Assembly: GCF_002386345.1 (NCBI RefSeq)
Contig: NZ_CP023507.1
Coordinates: forward strand, 248,001-312,000
Reading direction: 5' to 3'
From: Streptococcus oralis
GTDB taxonomy: Bacteria > Bacillota > Bacilli > Lactobacillales > Streptococcaceae
DNA length: 64,000 nucleotides
Made by a program: the position numbers and the translations under genes. The notes under the pieces are model-generated. The model searched no databases. It had not been told where the DNA came from and saw only the letters and a list, made by a program, of their open reading frames with translations. Below, piece by piece: positions 27,070-40,283 of the stretch. Numbering within the stretch: the first letter of the stretch is position 1; each line of letters opens with the position of its first letter.

Positions 27070-27846
27070 TTAAAGATATTCTCTGAGAGCGCTAGCTATA
27101 TCCGAAAAATCATAGCCTTTTCGAGCTAAAACTTGAGTTAATCGTTGCTTTAGTTCGTAACCTTCATATTTGCGAGCATACTTAGCATATTGTTTGTCTA
27201 GCTCTTTAAAAATGAGTTCTTGAGTCGTTTCTTGGTCGACTTGGCTGTCCAAGTCATCAAAAGCACTTTTAGCATCAGAATAGGAGAAGCCTTTGTTCGT
27301 CAAGTTTTGAATGATCTTATCCTGCAAGGCACGAGCGGGAAGCTTTCCCGTGTATTTTTTTAGCAGTTTCTCCGCCACACGTTGAGCAACCTCTGAAAAA
27401 TCAAAATCCTTTAAAACATCTTCAATAGTTGATTTGACAATCCCTTTTTGAGACAGTTTTTGAGCTAGCACATAGGGTCCCTTATCTCCAGAAAGTTGAT
27501 TTGCATTGATGATAGAGTAGGCATACTGACGATCATTAATCCAGTTATCTTCTTTGAGATTAGCGATAACTTGACTAGTGATTTTTTCATCAAGATCATA
27601 CTTTTTCAGATACTCACGAACTTCCTTTTCGGTTCGAGCTTTAAATGATAGATGGTAGAGGGCGAGATTTTTACCATAAGAGAACTGGGCAAAGTCCTGA
27701 ATCTCGGTCAATTCTTCAGTGCTAACCACCTTATCTTTAGACAACATAAAACGGACAATGGTATCCTCCGTGATATAAGAGGTTTGCTGTCCATCTAACT
27801 CCATCAAGTAGAGACGTTTTTTCTTTTCAAGTTTTGTGATTTTCAT
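27070..27846 (-). CDS. recX: Regulatory protein RecX
   Basis: RecX limits RecA filament growth and activity. The 258-residue protein has three repeats of RecX-type three-helix modules: [50 protein letters not shown] and the C-terminal [19 protein letters not shown]. The start [13 protein letters not shown] at 27846 was chosen; the frame is open to 27939 but would overlap the divergent rlmD start. It is divergent from rlmD with only 37 bases between them. Confidence 0.92.
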   Translation of the reverse strand: MKITKLEKKKRLYLMELDGQQTSYITEDTIVRFMLSKDKVVSTEELTEIQDFAQFSYGKNLALYHLSFKARTEKEVREYLKKYDLDEKITSQVIANLKEDNWINDRQYAYSIINANQLSGDKGPYVLAQKLSQKGIVKSTIEDVLKDFDFSEVAQRVAEKLLKKYTGKLPARALQDKIIQNLTNKGFSYSDAKSAFDDLDSQVDQETTQELIFKELDKQYAKYARKYEGYELKQRLTQVLARKGYDFSDIASALREYL

Positions 27847-27883
27847 AGTTCTATTATACCCTAAAATGTGATAAGATAGGGGT

Positions 27884-29254
27884 ATGAATCTGAAAGTCAA
27901 ACAAAAAATACCTTTAAAAATCAAGCGGATGGGCATCAATGGTGAGGGAATCGGTTTCTATCAGAAAACCCTCGTTTTTGTGCCAGGCGCCCTCAAAGGA
28001 GAAGATATCTATTGTCAGATTACTTCTATTAAACGTAACTTTGTTGAAGCCAAATTACTAAAGGTTAATAAGAAGTCTAAATTTCGAGTCGTACCAGCTT
28101 GTACGATTTATAATGAATGTGGTGGTTGCCAAATCATGCACCTCCACTATGATAAACAGTTAGAGTTCAAAACAGATTTGCTCCACCAAGCCCTGAAAAA
28201 ATTTGCCCCTGCGGGATATGAAAACTATGAAATCCGTCCAACTATCGGAATGCAGGAACCAAAGTACTACCGTGCTAAGCTTCAATTCCAGACTCGGAAA
28301 TTTAAAAATCAGGTCAAGGCAGGTTTGTATGCGCAAAACTCTCATTATCTCGTAGAGTTGAAAGACTGTTTGGTGCAAGATAAGGAAACCCAAGTGATTG
28401 CGAATCGCCTAGCTGAACTTCTTACTTACCACCAAATTCCAATTACAGATGAGAGAAAAACGCTCGGTGTTCGCACGATTATGGTACGAAGAGCAAGAAA
28501 AACGGGGCAAGTTCAAATAATCATTGTTACGAATCGTCAGCTTAATTTAACCCAGCTAGTAAAAGACTTAGTTAAAGATTTTCCAGAAGTCGTCACAGTT
28601 GCAGTCAATACAAATACAGCGAAAACAAGTGAAATCTATGGTGAAAAGACGGAAATTATCTGGGGCCAAGAGAGCATTCAAGAAGGAGTACTCGACTATG
28701 AGTTTTCTCTCTCGCCCCGAGCTTTTTATCAACTTAATCCGGAGCAGACAGAAATTCTCTATAGTGAAGCAATTAAGGCTCTGGATGTCAGCAAAGAAGA
28801 CCATCTAATCGATGCTTATTGTGGTGTTGGTACGATTGGATTTGCCTTCGCAAAGAAGGTCAAGAGTCTCAGAGGAATGGATATTATTCCGGAAGCCATA
28901 GAAGATGCCAAGAGAAATGCTCAAAAAATGGGGTTTGACAATACCCATTACGAAACGGGAACAGCTGAAGAGATTATTCCACGCTGGTATAAAGAAGGCT
29001 ACCGAGCAGATGCCTTGATAGTCGATCCTCCTCGTACAGGCTTAGATGATAAGTTACTGGATACCATTCTGACCTATGTCCCAGAAAAAATGGTCTATGT
29101 ATCCTGCAATGTTTCGACCTTGGCACGAGATTTGGTTAAACTGGTAAAAGTTTATGATCTCCAGTATATCCAGTCAGTCGATATGTTTCCCCACACTGCA
29201 CGAACAGAAGCAGTGGTTAAGTTAGTGAAGAAAAGAAAAAATCAACATCACTGA
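27884..29254 (+). CDS. rlmD: 23S rRNA (uracil-C5)-methyltransferase, RlmD/RumA type
   Basis: This 456-residue TrmA-family methylase makes 5-methyluridine in 23S rRNA, probably at U1939. It has an N-terminal TRAM-like RNA-binding domain (about 1-62), cysteines for a 4Fe-4S cluster (Cys73, 79, 82 in [15 protein letters not shown]), the SAM site [11 protein letters not shown] (about 309) and the catalytic Cys in [12 protein letters not shown] (about 405). Firmicutes have more than one RumA paralogue, so the exact target base is less certain. It lies just upstream of the rRNA operon promoters. Confidence 0.9.
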   Translation: MNLKVKQKIPLKIKRMGINGEGIGFYQKTLVFVPGALKGEDIYCQITSIKRNFVEAKLLKVNKKSKFRVVPACTIYNECGGCQIMHLHYDKQLEFKTDLLHQALKKFAPAGYENYEIRPTIGMQEPKYYRAKLQFQTRKFKNQVKAGLYAQNSHYLVELKDCLVQDKETQVIANRLAELLTYHQIPITDERKTLGVRTIMVRRARKTGQVQIIIVTNRQLNLTQLVKDLVKDFPEVVTVAVNTNTAKTSEIYGEKTEIIWGQESIQEGVLDYEFSLSPRAFYQLNPEQTEILYSEAIKALDVSKEDHLIDAYCGVGTIGFAFAKKVKSLRGMDIIPEAIEDAKRNAQKMGFDNTHYETGTAEEIIPRWYKEGYRADALIVDPPRTGLDDKLLDTILTYVPEKMVYVSCNVSTLARDLVKLVKVYDLQYIQSVDMFPHTARTEAVVKLVKKRKNQHH

Positions 29255-29263
29255 AAAAAGTCC

Positions 29264-29291
29264 TTGACAAAGGCGGAAAAGTAGGTATAAT
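29264..29291 (+). promoter_or_regulatory. rRNA operon promoter P1
   Basis: Perfect TTGACA (29264-29269) and TATAAT (29286-29291) with a 16-base spacer, upstream of tRNA-Glu. Confidence 0.9.
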
Positions 29292-29316
29292 AGAAAGAGT
29301 TGAAAATAACAACTCA

Positions 29317-29388
29317 GGTCCGTTGGTCAAGGGGTTAAGACACCGCCTTTTCACGGCGGTAACACGGGTTCGAATCCCGTACGGACTA
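29317..29388 (+). tRNA. tRNA-Glu (TTC)
   Basis: Cloverleaf with acceptor GGTCCGT/ACGGACT, anticodon TTC in CCTTTTCACGG, and T loop GGTTCGAATCC. It is transcribed from P1 and lies ahead of the second rRNA promoter. Confidence 0.95.
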
Positions 29389-29433
29389 TGGTGTATTGTG
29401 GTAAAAAAACTTGAAAAAAGTTTAAAAAATCTG

Positions 29434-29462
29434 TTGACAGAGGCAGGTAGCTGTGATATACT
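29434..29462 (+). promoter_or_regulatory. rRNA operon promoter P2
   Basis: TTGACA (29434-29439), 17-base spacer, TATACT (29457-29462), between tRNA-Glu and 16S rRNA. Tandem promoters are typical of rRNA operons. Confidence 0.9.
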
Positions 29463-29513
29463 AATATAGTTGTCGCTTGAGAGAGAATGAGTGACAAAGA
29501 CCTTTGAAAACTG

Positions 29514-29535
29514 AACAAGACGAACCAATGTGCAG
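29514..29535 (+). other. 16S rRNA processing stem, 5' arm
   Basis: AACAAGAC...CCAATGTGCAG pairs with CTGCACATTGGTCTTGTT at 31182-31199, enclosing 16S rRNA. Such stems are cut by RNase III. A small hairpin CTATAAC/GTTATAG follows at 29540-29557. Confidence 0.8.
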
Positions 29536-29619
29536 GGCACTATAACAGATGTTATAGTACTGAACAATGAAAAAAACAATAAATCTGTCAGTGACAGAAA
29601 TGAGTGAGAACTCAAACTT

Positions 29620-31173
<1,554 letters not shown>

Positions 31174-31181
31174 ATAAGGAA

Positions 31182-31199
31182 CTGCACATTGGTCTTGTT
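31182..31199 (+). other. 16S rRNA processing stem, 3' arm
   Basis: CTGCACATTGGTCTTGTT pairs with the upstream arm at 29514-29535. Confidence 0.8.
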
Positions 31200-31218
31200 T
31201 AGTCTTGAGAGGTCTTGT

Positions 31219-31291
31219 GGGGCCTTAGCTCAGCTGGGAGAGCGCCTGCTTTGCACGCAGGAGGTCAGCGGTTCGATCCCGCTAGGCTCCA
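31219..31291 (+). tRNA. tRNA-Ala (TGC), 16S-23S spacer
   Basis: Acceptor GGGGCCT/AGGCTCC, anticodon TGC in CTTTGCACG, T loop TTCGATC. It is the only tRNA in the spacer, as usual for streptococci; the 3' CCA is not encoded. Confidence 0.97.
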
Positions 31292-31322
31292 TTGGTGAGA
31301 GATCACCAAGTAATGCACATTG

Positions 31323-31346
31323 AAAATTGAATATCTATATCAAATA
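31323..31346 (+). other. 23S rRNA processing stem, 5' arm
   Basis: AAAATTGAATATCTATATCA and the following AAATA pair with the complementary sequence at 34345-34371, enclosing 23S rRNA. Confidence 0.75.
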
Positions 31347-31411
31347 GTAACAAGAAAATAAACCGAAACGCTGTAGTATTAAAAGAGTTTATGACTGAAA
31401 GGTCAAAAAAT

Positions 31412-34313
<2,902 letters not shown>

Positions 34314-34344
34314 AAGTAACTGAGAATACGAAGTGTGAGGTTTT

Positions 34345-34371
34345 CTTGGTATTTGATAGATATTCAATTTT
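34345..34371 (+). other. 23S rRNA processing stem, 3' arm
   Basis: CTTGGTATTTGATAGATATT and the following CAATTTT pair with the arm at 31323-31346. Confidence 0.75.
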
Positions 34372-34390
34372 GAGTAGGTATTACTCAGAG

Positions 34391-34506
34391 TTAAGTGACG
34401 ATAGCCTAGGAGATACACCTGTACCCATGCCGAACACAGCAGTTAAGCCCTAGAACGCCGGAAGTAGTTGGGGGTTGCCCCCTGTGAGATATGGAAGTCG
34501 CTTAGC
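34391..34506 (+). rRNA. 5S ribosomal RNA
   Basis: It runs from TTAAGTGACGATAGCC to GAAGTCGCTTAGC, with the conserved CCGAACACAGCAGTTAAG and terminal helix pairing AAGTGACG/CGCTT. It lies 78 bases after 23S. Confidence 0.95.
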
Positions 34507-34510
34507 TCGA

Positions 34511-34611
34511 GGGAGTTTAGCTCAGTTGTAATTGAGAGGAAATCGAAATTACAATCGGCGGATGAGAGAAACGAAGTTTCTTACCGTTGGCTGAGCTAGA
34601 CTCCGCCCTTT
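34511..34611 (+). repeat. 101-base palindromic insert with partial tRNA-Val copy
   Basis: The element begins with GGGAGTTTAGCTCAG, identical to the first 15 bases of the intact tRNA-Val at 34612. The rest is not tRNA. CTGAGCTAGACTCC near its end (34591-34604) is the reverse complement of the tRNA head except for one G-U pair, giving a 14-bp outer stem. Inside are two hairpins, TTGTAATT/AATTACAA and AGAAAC/GTTTCT, so the transcript would fold as a three-way junction. It looks like a small insertion with 15-base direct repeats, or a decayed tRNA duplication, cotranscribed with the rRNA operon. Confidence 0.7.
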
Positions 34612-34684
34612 GGGAGTTTAGCTCAGCTGGGAGAGCATCTGCCTTACAAGCAGAGGGTCAGCGGTTCGATCCCGTTAACTCCCA
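34612..34684 (+). tRNA. tRNA-Val (TAC)
   Basis: Intact cloverleaf: acceptor GGGAGTT/AACTCCC, anticodon TAC in CCTTACAAG. It is the likely regulatory tRNA class for the valS T-box. Confidence 0.97.
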
Positions 34685-34686
34685 TA

Positions 34687-34759
34687 GGTCCCGTAGTGTA
34701 GCGGTTATCACGTCGCCCTGTCACGGCGAAGATCGCGGGTTCGATTCCCGTCGGGACCG
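34687..34759 (+). tRNA. tRNA-Asp (GTC)
   Basis: Acceptor GGTCCCG/CGGGACC, anticodon GTC in CCTGTCACG. Confidence 0.97.
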
Positions 34760-34783
34760 TTTAAGATAACGGAAGTTATTTTA

Positions 34784-34856
34784 GACTCGTTAGCTCAGTT
34801 GGTAGAGCAATTGACTTTTAATCAATGGGTCACTGGTTCGAGCCCAGTACGGGTCA
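34784..34856 (+). tRNA. tRNA-Lys (TTT)
   Basis: Acceptor GACTCGT/ACGGGTC, anticodon loop CTTTTAA. Confidence 0.97.
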
Positions 34857-34861
34857 TATTT

Positions 34862-34943
34862 GCGGGTTTGGCGGAATTGGCAGACGCACCAGATTTAGGA
34901 TCTGGCGCTTAACGGCGTGGGGGTTCAAGTCCCTTAACCCGCA
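34862..34943 (+). tRNA. tRNA-Leu (TAG)
   Basis: Class II tRNA with a long variable arm (GCGCTTAACGGCGTG); acceptor GCGGGTT/AACCCGC, anticodon TAG. Confidence 0.97.
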
Positions 34944-34955
34944 TAATAGAAAGTA

Positions 34956-35028
34956 GCCGGCTTAGCTCAGTTGGTAGAGCATCTGATTTGTAATCAGAGG
35001 GTCGCGTGTTCAAGTCATGTAGCCGGCA
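34956..35028 (+). tRNA. tRNA-Thr (TGT)
   Basis: Acceptor GCCGGCT/AGCCGGC, anticodon loop TTTGTAA. Confidence 0.97.
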
Positions 35029-35055
35029 TTTTTTTATATAGAATAAGAGGTCGAT

Positions 35056-35127
35056 GCGAACGTAGTTCAGTGGTAGAACACCACCTTGCCAAGGTGGGGG
35101 TCGCGGGTTCGAATCCCGTCGTTCGCT
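35056..35127 (+). tRNA. tRNA-Gly (GCC)
   Basis: Acceptor GCGAACG/CGTTCGC, anticodon loop TTGCCAA. Confidence 0.97.
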
Positions 35128-35134
35128 TAGAGAG

Positions 35135-35220
35135 GCCGGGGTGGCGGAACTGGCAGACGCACAGGACTTAAAATCCTGCGATTGGTAACGATCGTACCGG
35201 TTCGATTCCGGTCCTCGGCA
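35135..35220 (+). tRNA. tRNA-Leu (TAA)
   Basis: Class II tRNA with variable arm CGATTGGTAACGATCG; anticodon loop CTTAAAA; acceptor GCCGGGG with CCTCGGC. Confidence 0.96.
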
Positions 35221-35231
35221 TATAATGATGA

Positions 35232-35305
35232 GCACCCTTAGCTCAACTGGATAGAGTACCTGACTACGAATCAGGCGGTTAGAGGTTCGACTCCTCTAGG
35301 GTGCA
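35232..35305 (+). tRNA. tRNA-Arg (ACG)
   Basis: Acceptor GCACCCT/AGGGTGC, anticodon loop CTACGAA. A34 is expected to become inosine to read CGN codons. Confidence 0.97.
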
Positions 35306-35320
35306 TTTTTTTATTTAACG

Positions 35321-35394
35321 CGGGAAGTAGCTCAGCTTGGTAGAGTACTTGGTTTGGGACCAAGGTGTCGCAGGTTCGAATCCTGTCTTCCCGA
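35321..35394 (+). tRNA. tRNA-Pro (TGG)
   Basis: Acceptor CGGGAAG/CTTCCCG, anticodon loop TTTGGGA. Confidence 0.97.
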
Positions 35395-35399
35395 TTCAT

Positions 35400-35473
35400 G
35401 GCGGTGTAGCTCAGCTGGCTAGAGCGTCCGGTTCATACCCGGGAGGTCGGGGGTTCGATCCCCTTCGCCGCTA
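35400..35473 (+). tRNA. tRNA-Met (CAT), elongator
   Basis: GGCGGTGTAGCTCAGCTGGC matches the Gram-positive elongator tRNA-Met as remembered from Bacillus. Anticodon loop TTCATAC. The acceptor closes with a G1-U72 wobble. Confidence 0.9.
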
Positions 35474-35486
35474 TATTGATCTTGTT

Positions 35487-35560
35487 GGACCTTTAGCTCA
35501 GCTGGTTAGAGCTCTCGGCTCATAACCGAGTGGTCGTAGGTTCAAGTCCTACAAGGTCCA
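35487..35560 (+). tRNA. tRNA with CAT anticodon, probably tRNA-Ile2
   Basis: Acceptor GGACCTT/AAGGTCC, anticodon loop CTCATAA. Body sequence and place between elongator Met and Ser match the Bacillus tRNA-Ile whose C34 is converted to lysidine by TilS to read AUA. Automated tools usually call it Met; the Ile2 identity is inferred. Confidence 0.8.
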
Positions 35561-35571
35561 TTGTAAATACT

Positions 35572-35661
35572 GGAGGATTACCCAAGTCCGGCTGAAGGGA
35601 ACGGTCTTGAAAACCGTCAGGCGTGTAAAAGCGTGCGTGGGTTCGAATCCCACATCCTCCT
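35572..35661 (+). tRNA. tRNA-Ser (TGA)
   Basis: Class II tRNA with a long variable arm; acceptor GGAGGAT/ATCCTCC, anticodon loop CTTGAAA. Confidence 0.96.
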
Positions 35662-35672
35662 TTTTATATTAA

Positions 35673-35746
<74 letters not shown>

Positions 35747-35749
35747 TTT

Positions 35750-35822
35750 GGCTCGGTAGCTCAGTTGGTAGAGCAATGGATTGAAGCTCCATGTGTCGGC
35801 GGTTCGATTCCGTCTCGCGCCA
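35750..35822 (+). tRNA. tRNA-Phe (GAA)
   Basis: Anticodon loop TTGAAGC, T loop TTCGATT. The acceptor GGCTCGG against TCGCGCC leaves one T-C mismatch at pair 4-69; the rest of the cloverleaf is normal. Confidence 0.94.
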
Positions 35823-35838
35823 TATTTTATTTTATTAA

Positions 35839-35909
35839 GCGGGTGTAGTTTAGTGGTAAAACTACAGCCTTCCAAGCTGTTGTCGCGAGTTCGATTCTCG
35901 TCACCCGCT
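35839..35909 (+). tRNA. tRNA-Gly (TCC)
   Basis: Acceptor GCGGGTG/CACCCGC, anticodon loop CTTCCAA. Confidence 0.97.
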
Positions 35910-35942
35910 TTGAACGAAAGTTCATACCAAGTTTTTGAACTT

Positions 35943-36016
<74 letters not shown>

Positions 36017-36022
36017 TTAATA

Positions 36023-36110
36023 GGAGAATTACTCAAGAGGCTGAAGAGGACGGTTTGCTAAATCGTTAGGTCGGGTAACCGGCGCGGGGGTTCGAATCCC
36101 CCATTCTCCG
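36023..36110 (+). tRNA. tRNA-Ser (GCT)
   Basis: Class II tRNA; acceptor GGAGAAT/ATTCTCC, anticodon loop TTGCTAA. It is the last tRNA of the cluster. Confidence 0.96.
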
Positions 36111-36119
36111 TACGTTAAG

Positions 36120-36141
36120 AGAGCTGTTAGGCTCTTTTTTT
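36120..36141 (+). terminator. Terminator of the rRNA/tRNA operon
   Basis: Stem AGAGC/GCTCT (36120-36124 with 36131-36135) followed by seven T, right after the last tRNA. Confidence 0.8.
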
Positions 36142-36147
36142 GTATGT

Positions 36148-36181
36148 AAATCCCCCTTCTAAATCATTAAAAGGGGGATTT
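36148..36181 (-). terminator. Inverted repeat, likely terminator of birA
   Basis: 11-bp perfect stem AAATCCCCCTT/AAGGGGGATTT (36148-36158 with 36171-36181) between the tRNA cluster and the convergent birA gene. The A/T flanks would let it work in either direction. Confidence 0.7.
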
Positions 36182-36186
36182 GTTTA

Positions 36187-37122
36187 TTACCAACCCGTTA
36201 GTGATATTTCTCCGCTATTTAGCCAGATAGTATGTTTATCTTCAAATTCGACTTGTAGTTGGCCGGATTCTGAGATTTCTTTTGCAAGACCTTTCTCAAA
36301 TTTTCCGTCTAGCTGGAAAGTAACTTCTTTTCCAAGAACGATTGATCTTTCTTTATAGATATAAAGTAGCTCATCTGAATCCGTATTGTAGAAACAATTC
36401 CATATTTCGCTGATGAGCTCATTACGACTAATTGGTGCAGGTGGCATAAATAGGCTGCCTGCTTTTTCTTTTAGGTCTTCTGGGAAGTCTGCTATAGAAA
36501 AATTTATACCAAGTCCGATAATGACGTCTGTAACCAAGCCTGTCTCAACTGATGTCATCGCTTCAGTGAGGATACCTGCTATCTTTTTATTTTTAAAGTA
36601 GATGTCATTTACCCATTTGATATCTACTTCTATCATAGTTAGGTTTTTAATGGCTTTGTAGACTGCAGCAGCTACAAGGAGAGTATAGGAAGGGAGTTTT
36701 TCATAAGGAAGATTGGGTTGAACATGCAGGGACATATAGATCCCCCCCTGAGATGGAGAATAGTAGCGGCGCTGAAAGCGGCCACGACCTGCTGTTTGAC
36801 AGGTTGAAAGATAGAGTGTATTTCCTTTGTTTCCAGCTTCAATCCCTTCTTTTGCATCTGTTTGGGTTGATTTGGTCTCAGGTTTGTAGCGAATGGTTAA
36901 GTTGGTGTTCTCCTGAATCAAATCAGGCAATATCAGATCGCCTTGAATAAGCTTATAGCCTCTATTTTTGATACTGTCAATTTCTAGGCCTTCTTGTTGA
37001 AGACGTTGGATCGCTTTCCATATGGATGTACGGCTTAAATTCAGTTCTTCTCCGATTTTTTCTCCGCTAACATAATCGTTTTCTCTAGCTAATATTTGGT
37101 AGACTAGTTGGTGTGATTTCAT
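36187..37122 (-). CDS. birA: Bifunctional biotin ligase/repressor-like protein (BirA family)
   Basis: The 311-residue protein has an N-terminal winged helix (about 1-60, YVSGEKIGEELNLSRTSIWKAI) and a biotin protein ligase domain with the biotinyl-AMP motif GRGRFQRRYYSP (about 112-123), KWVNDIYFKNKKIAGIL (about 170-186) and a C-terminal SH3-like domain. Ligase members attach biotin to carboxylases. It overlaps rafR by four bases and shares its transcript; in pneumococcus the gene at this place has been called rafS. Whether it regulates biotin genes or sugar genes is open. Confidence 0.88.
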   Translation of the reverse strand: MKSHQLVYQILARENDYVSGEKIGEELNLSRTSIWKAIQRLQQEGLEIDSIKNRGYKLIQGDLILPDLIQENTNLTIRYKPETKSTQTDAKEGIEAGNKGNTLYLSTCQTAGRGRFQRRYYSPSQGGIYMSLHVQPNLPYEKLPSYTLLVAAAVYKAIKNLTMIEVDIKWVNDIYFKNKKIAGILTEAMTSVETGLVTDVIIGLGINFSIADFPEDLKEKAGSLFMPPAPISRNELISEIWNCFYNTDSDELLYIYKERSIVLGKEVTFQLDGKFEKGLAKEISESGQLQVEFEDKHTIWLNSGEISLTGW

Positions 37123-37979
37123 TGATTTTCCTTTCTAGCTAAGAGGGAGTGAGAGTATTCTTTTCGAGTTTGACTAGGTGTTTTATGAAAAAACTGTTTG
37201 TAGGCTTTTGAGAAATGTAGTGGGTCTGAAAAACCTACAGAATATGCAATGACTTTGATCGTTTCATTTGTGTGTTCTAGTAACTGTTGAGCACGCTTCA
37301 TTCGAACGAAAAGTAAATACTCTTTTGGAGAGAGTTGGTGAAATTCTTTAAACACACTAGTTAAGTAACTTCTATGAACCGATAGCTCTTTTGCTAAATC
37401 TTGAATGGTGAGCGATCGTGGATAGTGACTATCAATTAATTGTTTGCAGTCAAGATAGAGCTGGTGAGTTGATGAAATATTCTCTTTTTTCTGATTGGGA
37501 GCAATCGTTCCTAGATGAAACATTAGTTCATGGAGTTGTCCCATGATGTGGAGTTGAGCCAATTCATTAGATTTTGTAATCTGAGCAAAGCAGACAATAT
37601 CTGAGATGAGTTTTGCAGTTGTTTGTGTATGACAGTTATTTGACTGGATGAGGTAGGATTGGTCAGAAATTTGAGATAGAGCAAAGTAGTCAGGTGCCCT
37701 CCCTCCAGTGATCCCCAACCAGTAGTAAGCCCAAGGATCCTGGCTATCTGCTTGATAGAATGTTAATTCATCTGGTTTTAGTAAAAAGAAATCTCCTGCC
37801 TTTAAATCAACAATTTTCCCCTTATAATGGAATTGACCTTTTCCTTTAGTAATGTAATGGAGTACATAGGTATCTCGAATAGCTGGACCAAAAGAGTAAT
37901 TAGGCGTGCATTCTTCATAACCGTAGAAGCTAAGAGAAAGATCAATTGTTCCAGTCTGGTATTCTGAAAAAACGAGCAT
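37119..37979 (-). CDS. rafR: AraC-family activator of the raffinose operon
   Basis: The 286-residue regulator has an N-terminal cupin-like sugar-sensing domain (about 1-150; YVLHYITKGKGQFHYKGK, LKAGDFFLLKPDE) and a C-terminal pair of HTH motifs (about 190-280; LTIQDLAKELSVHRSYLTSVFKEF; IAYSVGFSDPLHFSKAYKQFF). The ATG at 37979 was chosen because AGGAGGTGG lies just upstream; a longer frame begins at 38021. It is divergent from aga, the first gene of the operon it should activate with raffinose or a related alpha-galactoside. Confidence 0.9.
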   Translation of the reverse strand: MLVFSEYQTGTIDLSLSFYGYEECTPNYSFGPAIRDTYVLHYITKGKGQFHYKGKIVDLKAGDFFLLKPDELTFYQADSQDPWAYYWLGITGGRAPDYFALSQISDQSYLIQSNNCHTQTTAKLISDIVCFAQITKSNELAQLHIMGQLHELMFHLGTIAPNQKKENISSTHQLYLDCKQLIDSHYPRSLTIQDLAKELSVHRSYLTSVFKEFHQLSPKEYLLFVRMKRAQQLLEHTNETIKVIAYSVGFSDPLHFSKAYKQFFHKTPSQTRKEYSHSLLARKENQ

Positions 37980-38032
37980 GGGCCACCTCCTACCTAACAT
38001 TTTACCATACTTTGTAGACATTTCTCTATTTT

Positions 38033-38046
38033 AGAAAGCGCTTTTA
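38033..38046 (+). promoter_or_regulatory. cre-like catabolite repression site
   Basis: AGAAAGCGCTTTTA is a near-match to the CcpA cre consensus with the palindromic AAGCGCTT core. It lies between rafR and aga and probably mediates glucose repression of the operon. Confidence 0.65.
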
Positions 38047-38086
38047 TGTGCTAAAATTTTATCAAGAAATAGATGAGGTACAATTT

Positions 38087-40249
38087 ATGGGAGTTCGAAT
38101 AGAGAATAATCTATTTTACGTTGAGAGTAAAGGTTTAAGTTTGATTATTGAAAATAGGGATGGATTCTTATTATTAAAACATTTAGGAAAGACTATTAAG
38201 AACTATAGAGGGGCTAATAGTGTTTACGAACGCGATCATGCTTTTTCTGGTAATCCCATAGCTACTAATCGAACCTTTAGTTTGGATACGCAACGTCAGA
38301 TTTTTGGACAACATGGTTTGGGTGACTTTAGAAAACCAACTTTACAGGTTCAACATGATGCAACTGAAGTAACAGACTTTCGATTTGTAGAAGCAAAGAT
38401 TTTAAAAGGTCAGAATGGTCCACAGGGCTTACCTTCTCCTCACAGCATGGATGCTACAGAGACGCTTGCCTTGATTTTAAAAGATTCTAAGGCTCAACTT
38501 AGTCTGACTTTGTATTATACAGCTTTTGATAATGATGCGACAATTGCTAGTTACAGCAAATTGGAAAATAATAGCAATCAGGAAGTTGTCATTTATAAGG
38601 AATTTTCTTTTATGGCTGATTTTCCTGCTGCAGCTTACGAAATAGTAACTCTGCAGGGAGCTTATGCTCGTGAAAAGACTGTCCGACGTCAACAGGTAGA
38701 GCAAGGAATCTTTTCGATTAGTTCGAACCGTGGAGCTTCTGGGCATGCTCAAACACCTGCTCTTATATTATGTGATCAAGGAGTTACAGAGGATGCTGGG
38801 AATGTGTTTGCTATTCAACTGATGTATAGTGGAAACTTCGAAGCTTTTGTCCAAAAGAATCAACTGAATGAAGTTCGGGTGGCTATTGGCATTAATCCAG
38901 AAAACTTTTCTTGGAAGTTAGATCCTGAGGAAAATTTTGAAACACCGGTAGCTTTAGTGACCTATTCAGATAAGGGATTAACTGGTATTAGTCATGAAAG
39001 TCAGAATTTTGTACTTAAGCACATTATGCCAAGTAAATTTTCTAAAAAAGAGCGTCCAATTCTAATCAATAACTGGGAAGCTACCTACTTTGACTTTCAG
39101 AGAGAAAAACTGTTAGAACTAGCTGATGAAGCTAAGAAAGTTGGAATTGAACTTTTTGTATTAGATGATGGGTGGTTTGGTAATCGCTTTGATGATAATC
39201 GTGCTTTAGGTGATTGGGTTGTGAATGAGAAAAAACTGGGTGGAAGTCTAGAAAGTCTGATTTCAGCGATCCATGAAAGAGGTTTGCAGTTTGGGCTTTG
39301 GTTAGAACCGGAGATGATTTCTGTTGATAGCGACTTGTATCGCAAACATCCTGACTGGGCTATTCAGGTTCCAGGTTATGAGCATACCTATTCTCGAAAT
39401 CAATTAGTACTTAATCTTGCCAATCCTCAGGTAGTAGAATATTTGAAAAATGTTTTAGATGAACTCCTCTTTCATCATAAAATTGACTACATCAAATGGG
39501 ATATGAACCGCAATATCACTAATCTGGGGAATGGTTCAGTTTATCTGGAAACCCAGATGCAGTCTCATCAGTACATGATGGGGCTTTACGAACTCGTTTC
39601 TTATCTGACAGAGAAGCATAGCCATATTCTCTTTGAGTCCTGCTCAGGTGGTGGTGGACGAAATGATCTTGGTATGATGCGTTATTTCCCACAAGTCTGG
39701 GCTAGTGATAATACTGATGCTATTGCACGTTTACCAATCCAATATGGTTCATCCTATCTCTATCCAACCATTTCTATGGGGGCTCATGTGTCAGCAGTAC
39801 CGAATCACCAGATGGGACGAAAGACACCGTTAGAAACACGTGGCCATGTAGCCATGATGGGAAATCTGGGTTATGAGCTTGATTTGACAAGTTTATCAGA
39901 TGAGGAGAAAGCTGAGATCGCTAATCAGGTGAACTTGTATAAAGAATTGCGACCAGTAGTCCAGTTGGGAAATCAGTATAGGTTAATTAATCCCGATGCT
40001 GCATCCAATGAAGTAGCTGTACAATTTAACTATGGAAATCAAACGATTGTAACCTACGTCCGAGTCCTATCAGTTGTGGAAACAATGGAAACCACCTTGA
40101 AACTGAAAGACTTAGAGGTGGAAGGGCTTTATGAGCTGGAAGGGACAAACATTGTTTACTCGGGTGCAGAGCTCATGTATGCAGGTTTAACTGTTACCTT
40201 ATCGCCAGGAGATTTTTTGAGTAGACAGTATAAATTCAAAAGACTATAA
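38087..40249 (+). CDS. aga: Alpha-galactosidase (GH36)
   Basis: Aga cleaves terminal alpha-galactose from raffinose, stachyose and melibiose in the cytoplasm. The 720-residue protein has the GH36 layout: N-terminal beta-sandwich, then a catalytic barrel with the nucleophile Asp in IKWDMNRN (about 472) and the acid/base Asp in WASDNTDA (about 541), and CSGGGGRND just before. The ATG at 38087 follows GAGGT; the earlier in-frame ATG at 38048 lacks a site. It has no signal peptide. First gene of the raf operon. Confidence 0.95.
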   Translation: MGVRIENNLFYVESKGLSLIIENRDGFLLLKHLGKTIKNYRGANSVYERDHAFSGNPIATNRTFSLDTQRQIFGQHGLGDFRKPTLQVQHDATEVTDFRFVEAKILKGQNGPQGLPSPHSMDATETLALILKDSKAQLSLTLYYTAFDNDATIASYSKLENNSNQEVVIYKEFSFMADFPAAAYEIVTLQGAYAREKTVRRQQVEQGIFSISSNRGASGHAQTPALILCDQGVTEDAGNVFAIQLMYSGNFEAFVQKNQLNEVRVAIGINPENFSWKLDPEENFETPVALVTYSDKGLTGISHESQNFVLKHIMPSKFSKKERPILINNWEATYFDFQREKLLELADEAKKVGIELFVLDDGWFGNRFDDNRALGDWVVNEKKLGGSLESLISAIHERGLQFGLWLEPEMISVDSDLYRKHPDWAIQVPGYEHTYSRNQLVLNLANPQVVEYLKNVLDELLFHHKIDYIKWDMNRNITNLGNGSVYLETQMQSHQYMMGLYELVSYLTEKHSHILFESCSGGGGRNDLGMMRYFPQVWASDNTDAIARLPIQYGSSYLYPTISMGAHVSAVPNHQMGRKTPLETRGHVAMMGNLGYELDLTSLSDEEKAEIANQVNLYKELRPVVQLGNQYRLINPDAASNEVAVQFNYGNQTIVTYVRVLSVVETMETTLKLKDLEVEGLYELEGTNIVYSGAELMYAGLTVTLSPGDFLSRQYKFKRL

Positions 40250-40283
40250 TAAAAGCGTATAAATTTATCAAGGAGGCATTCCA

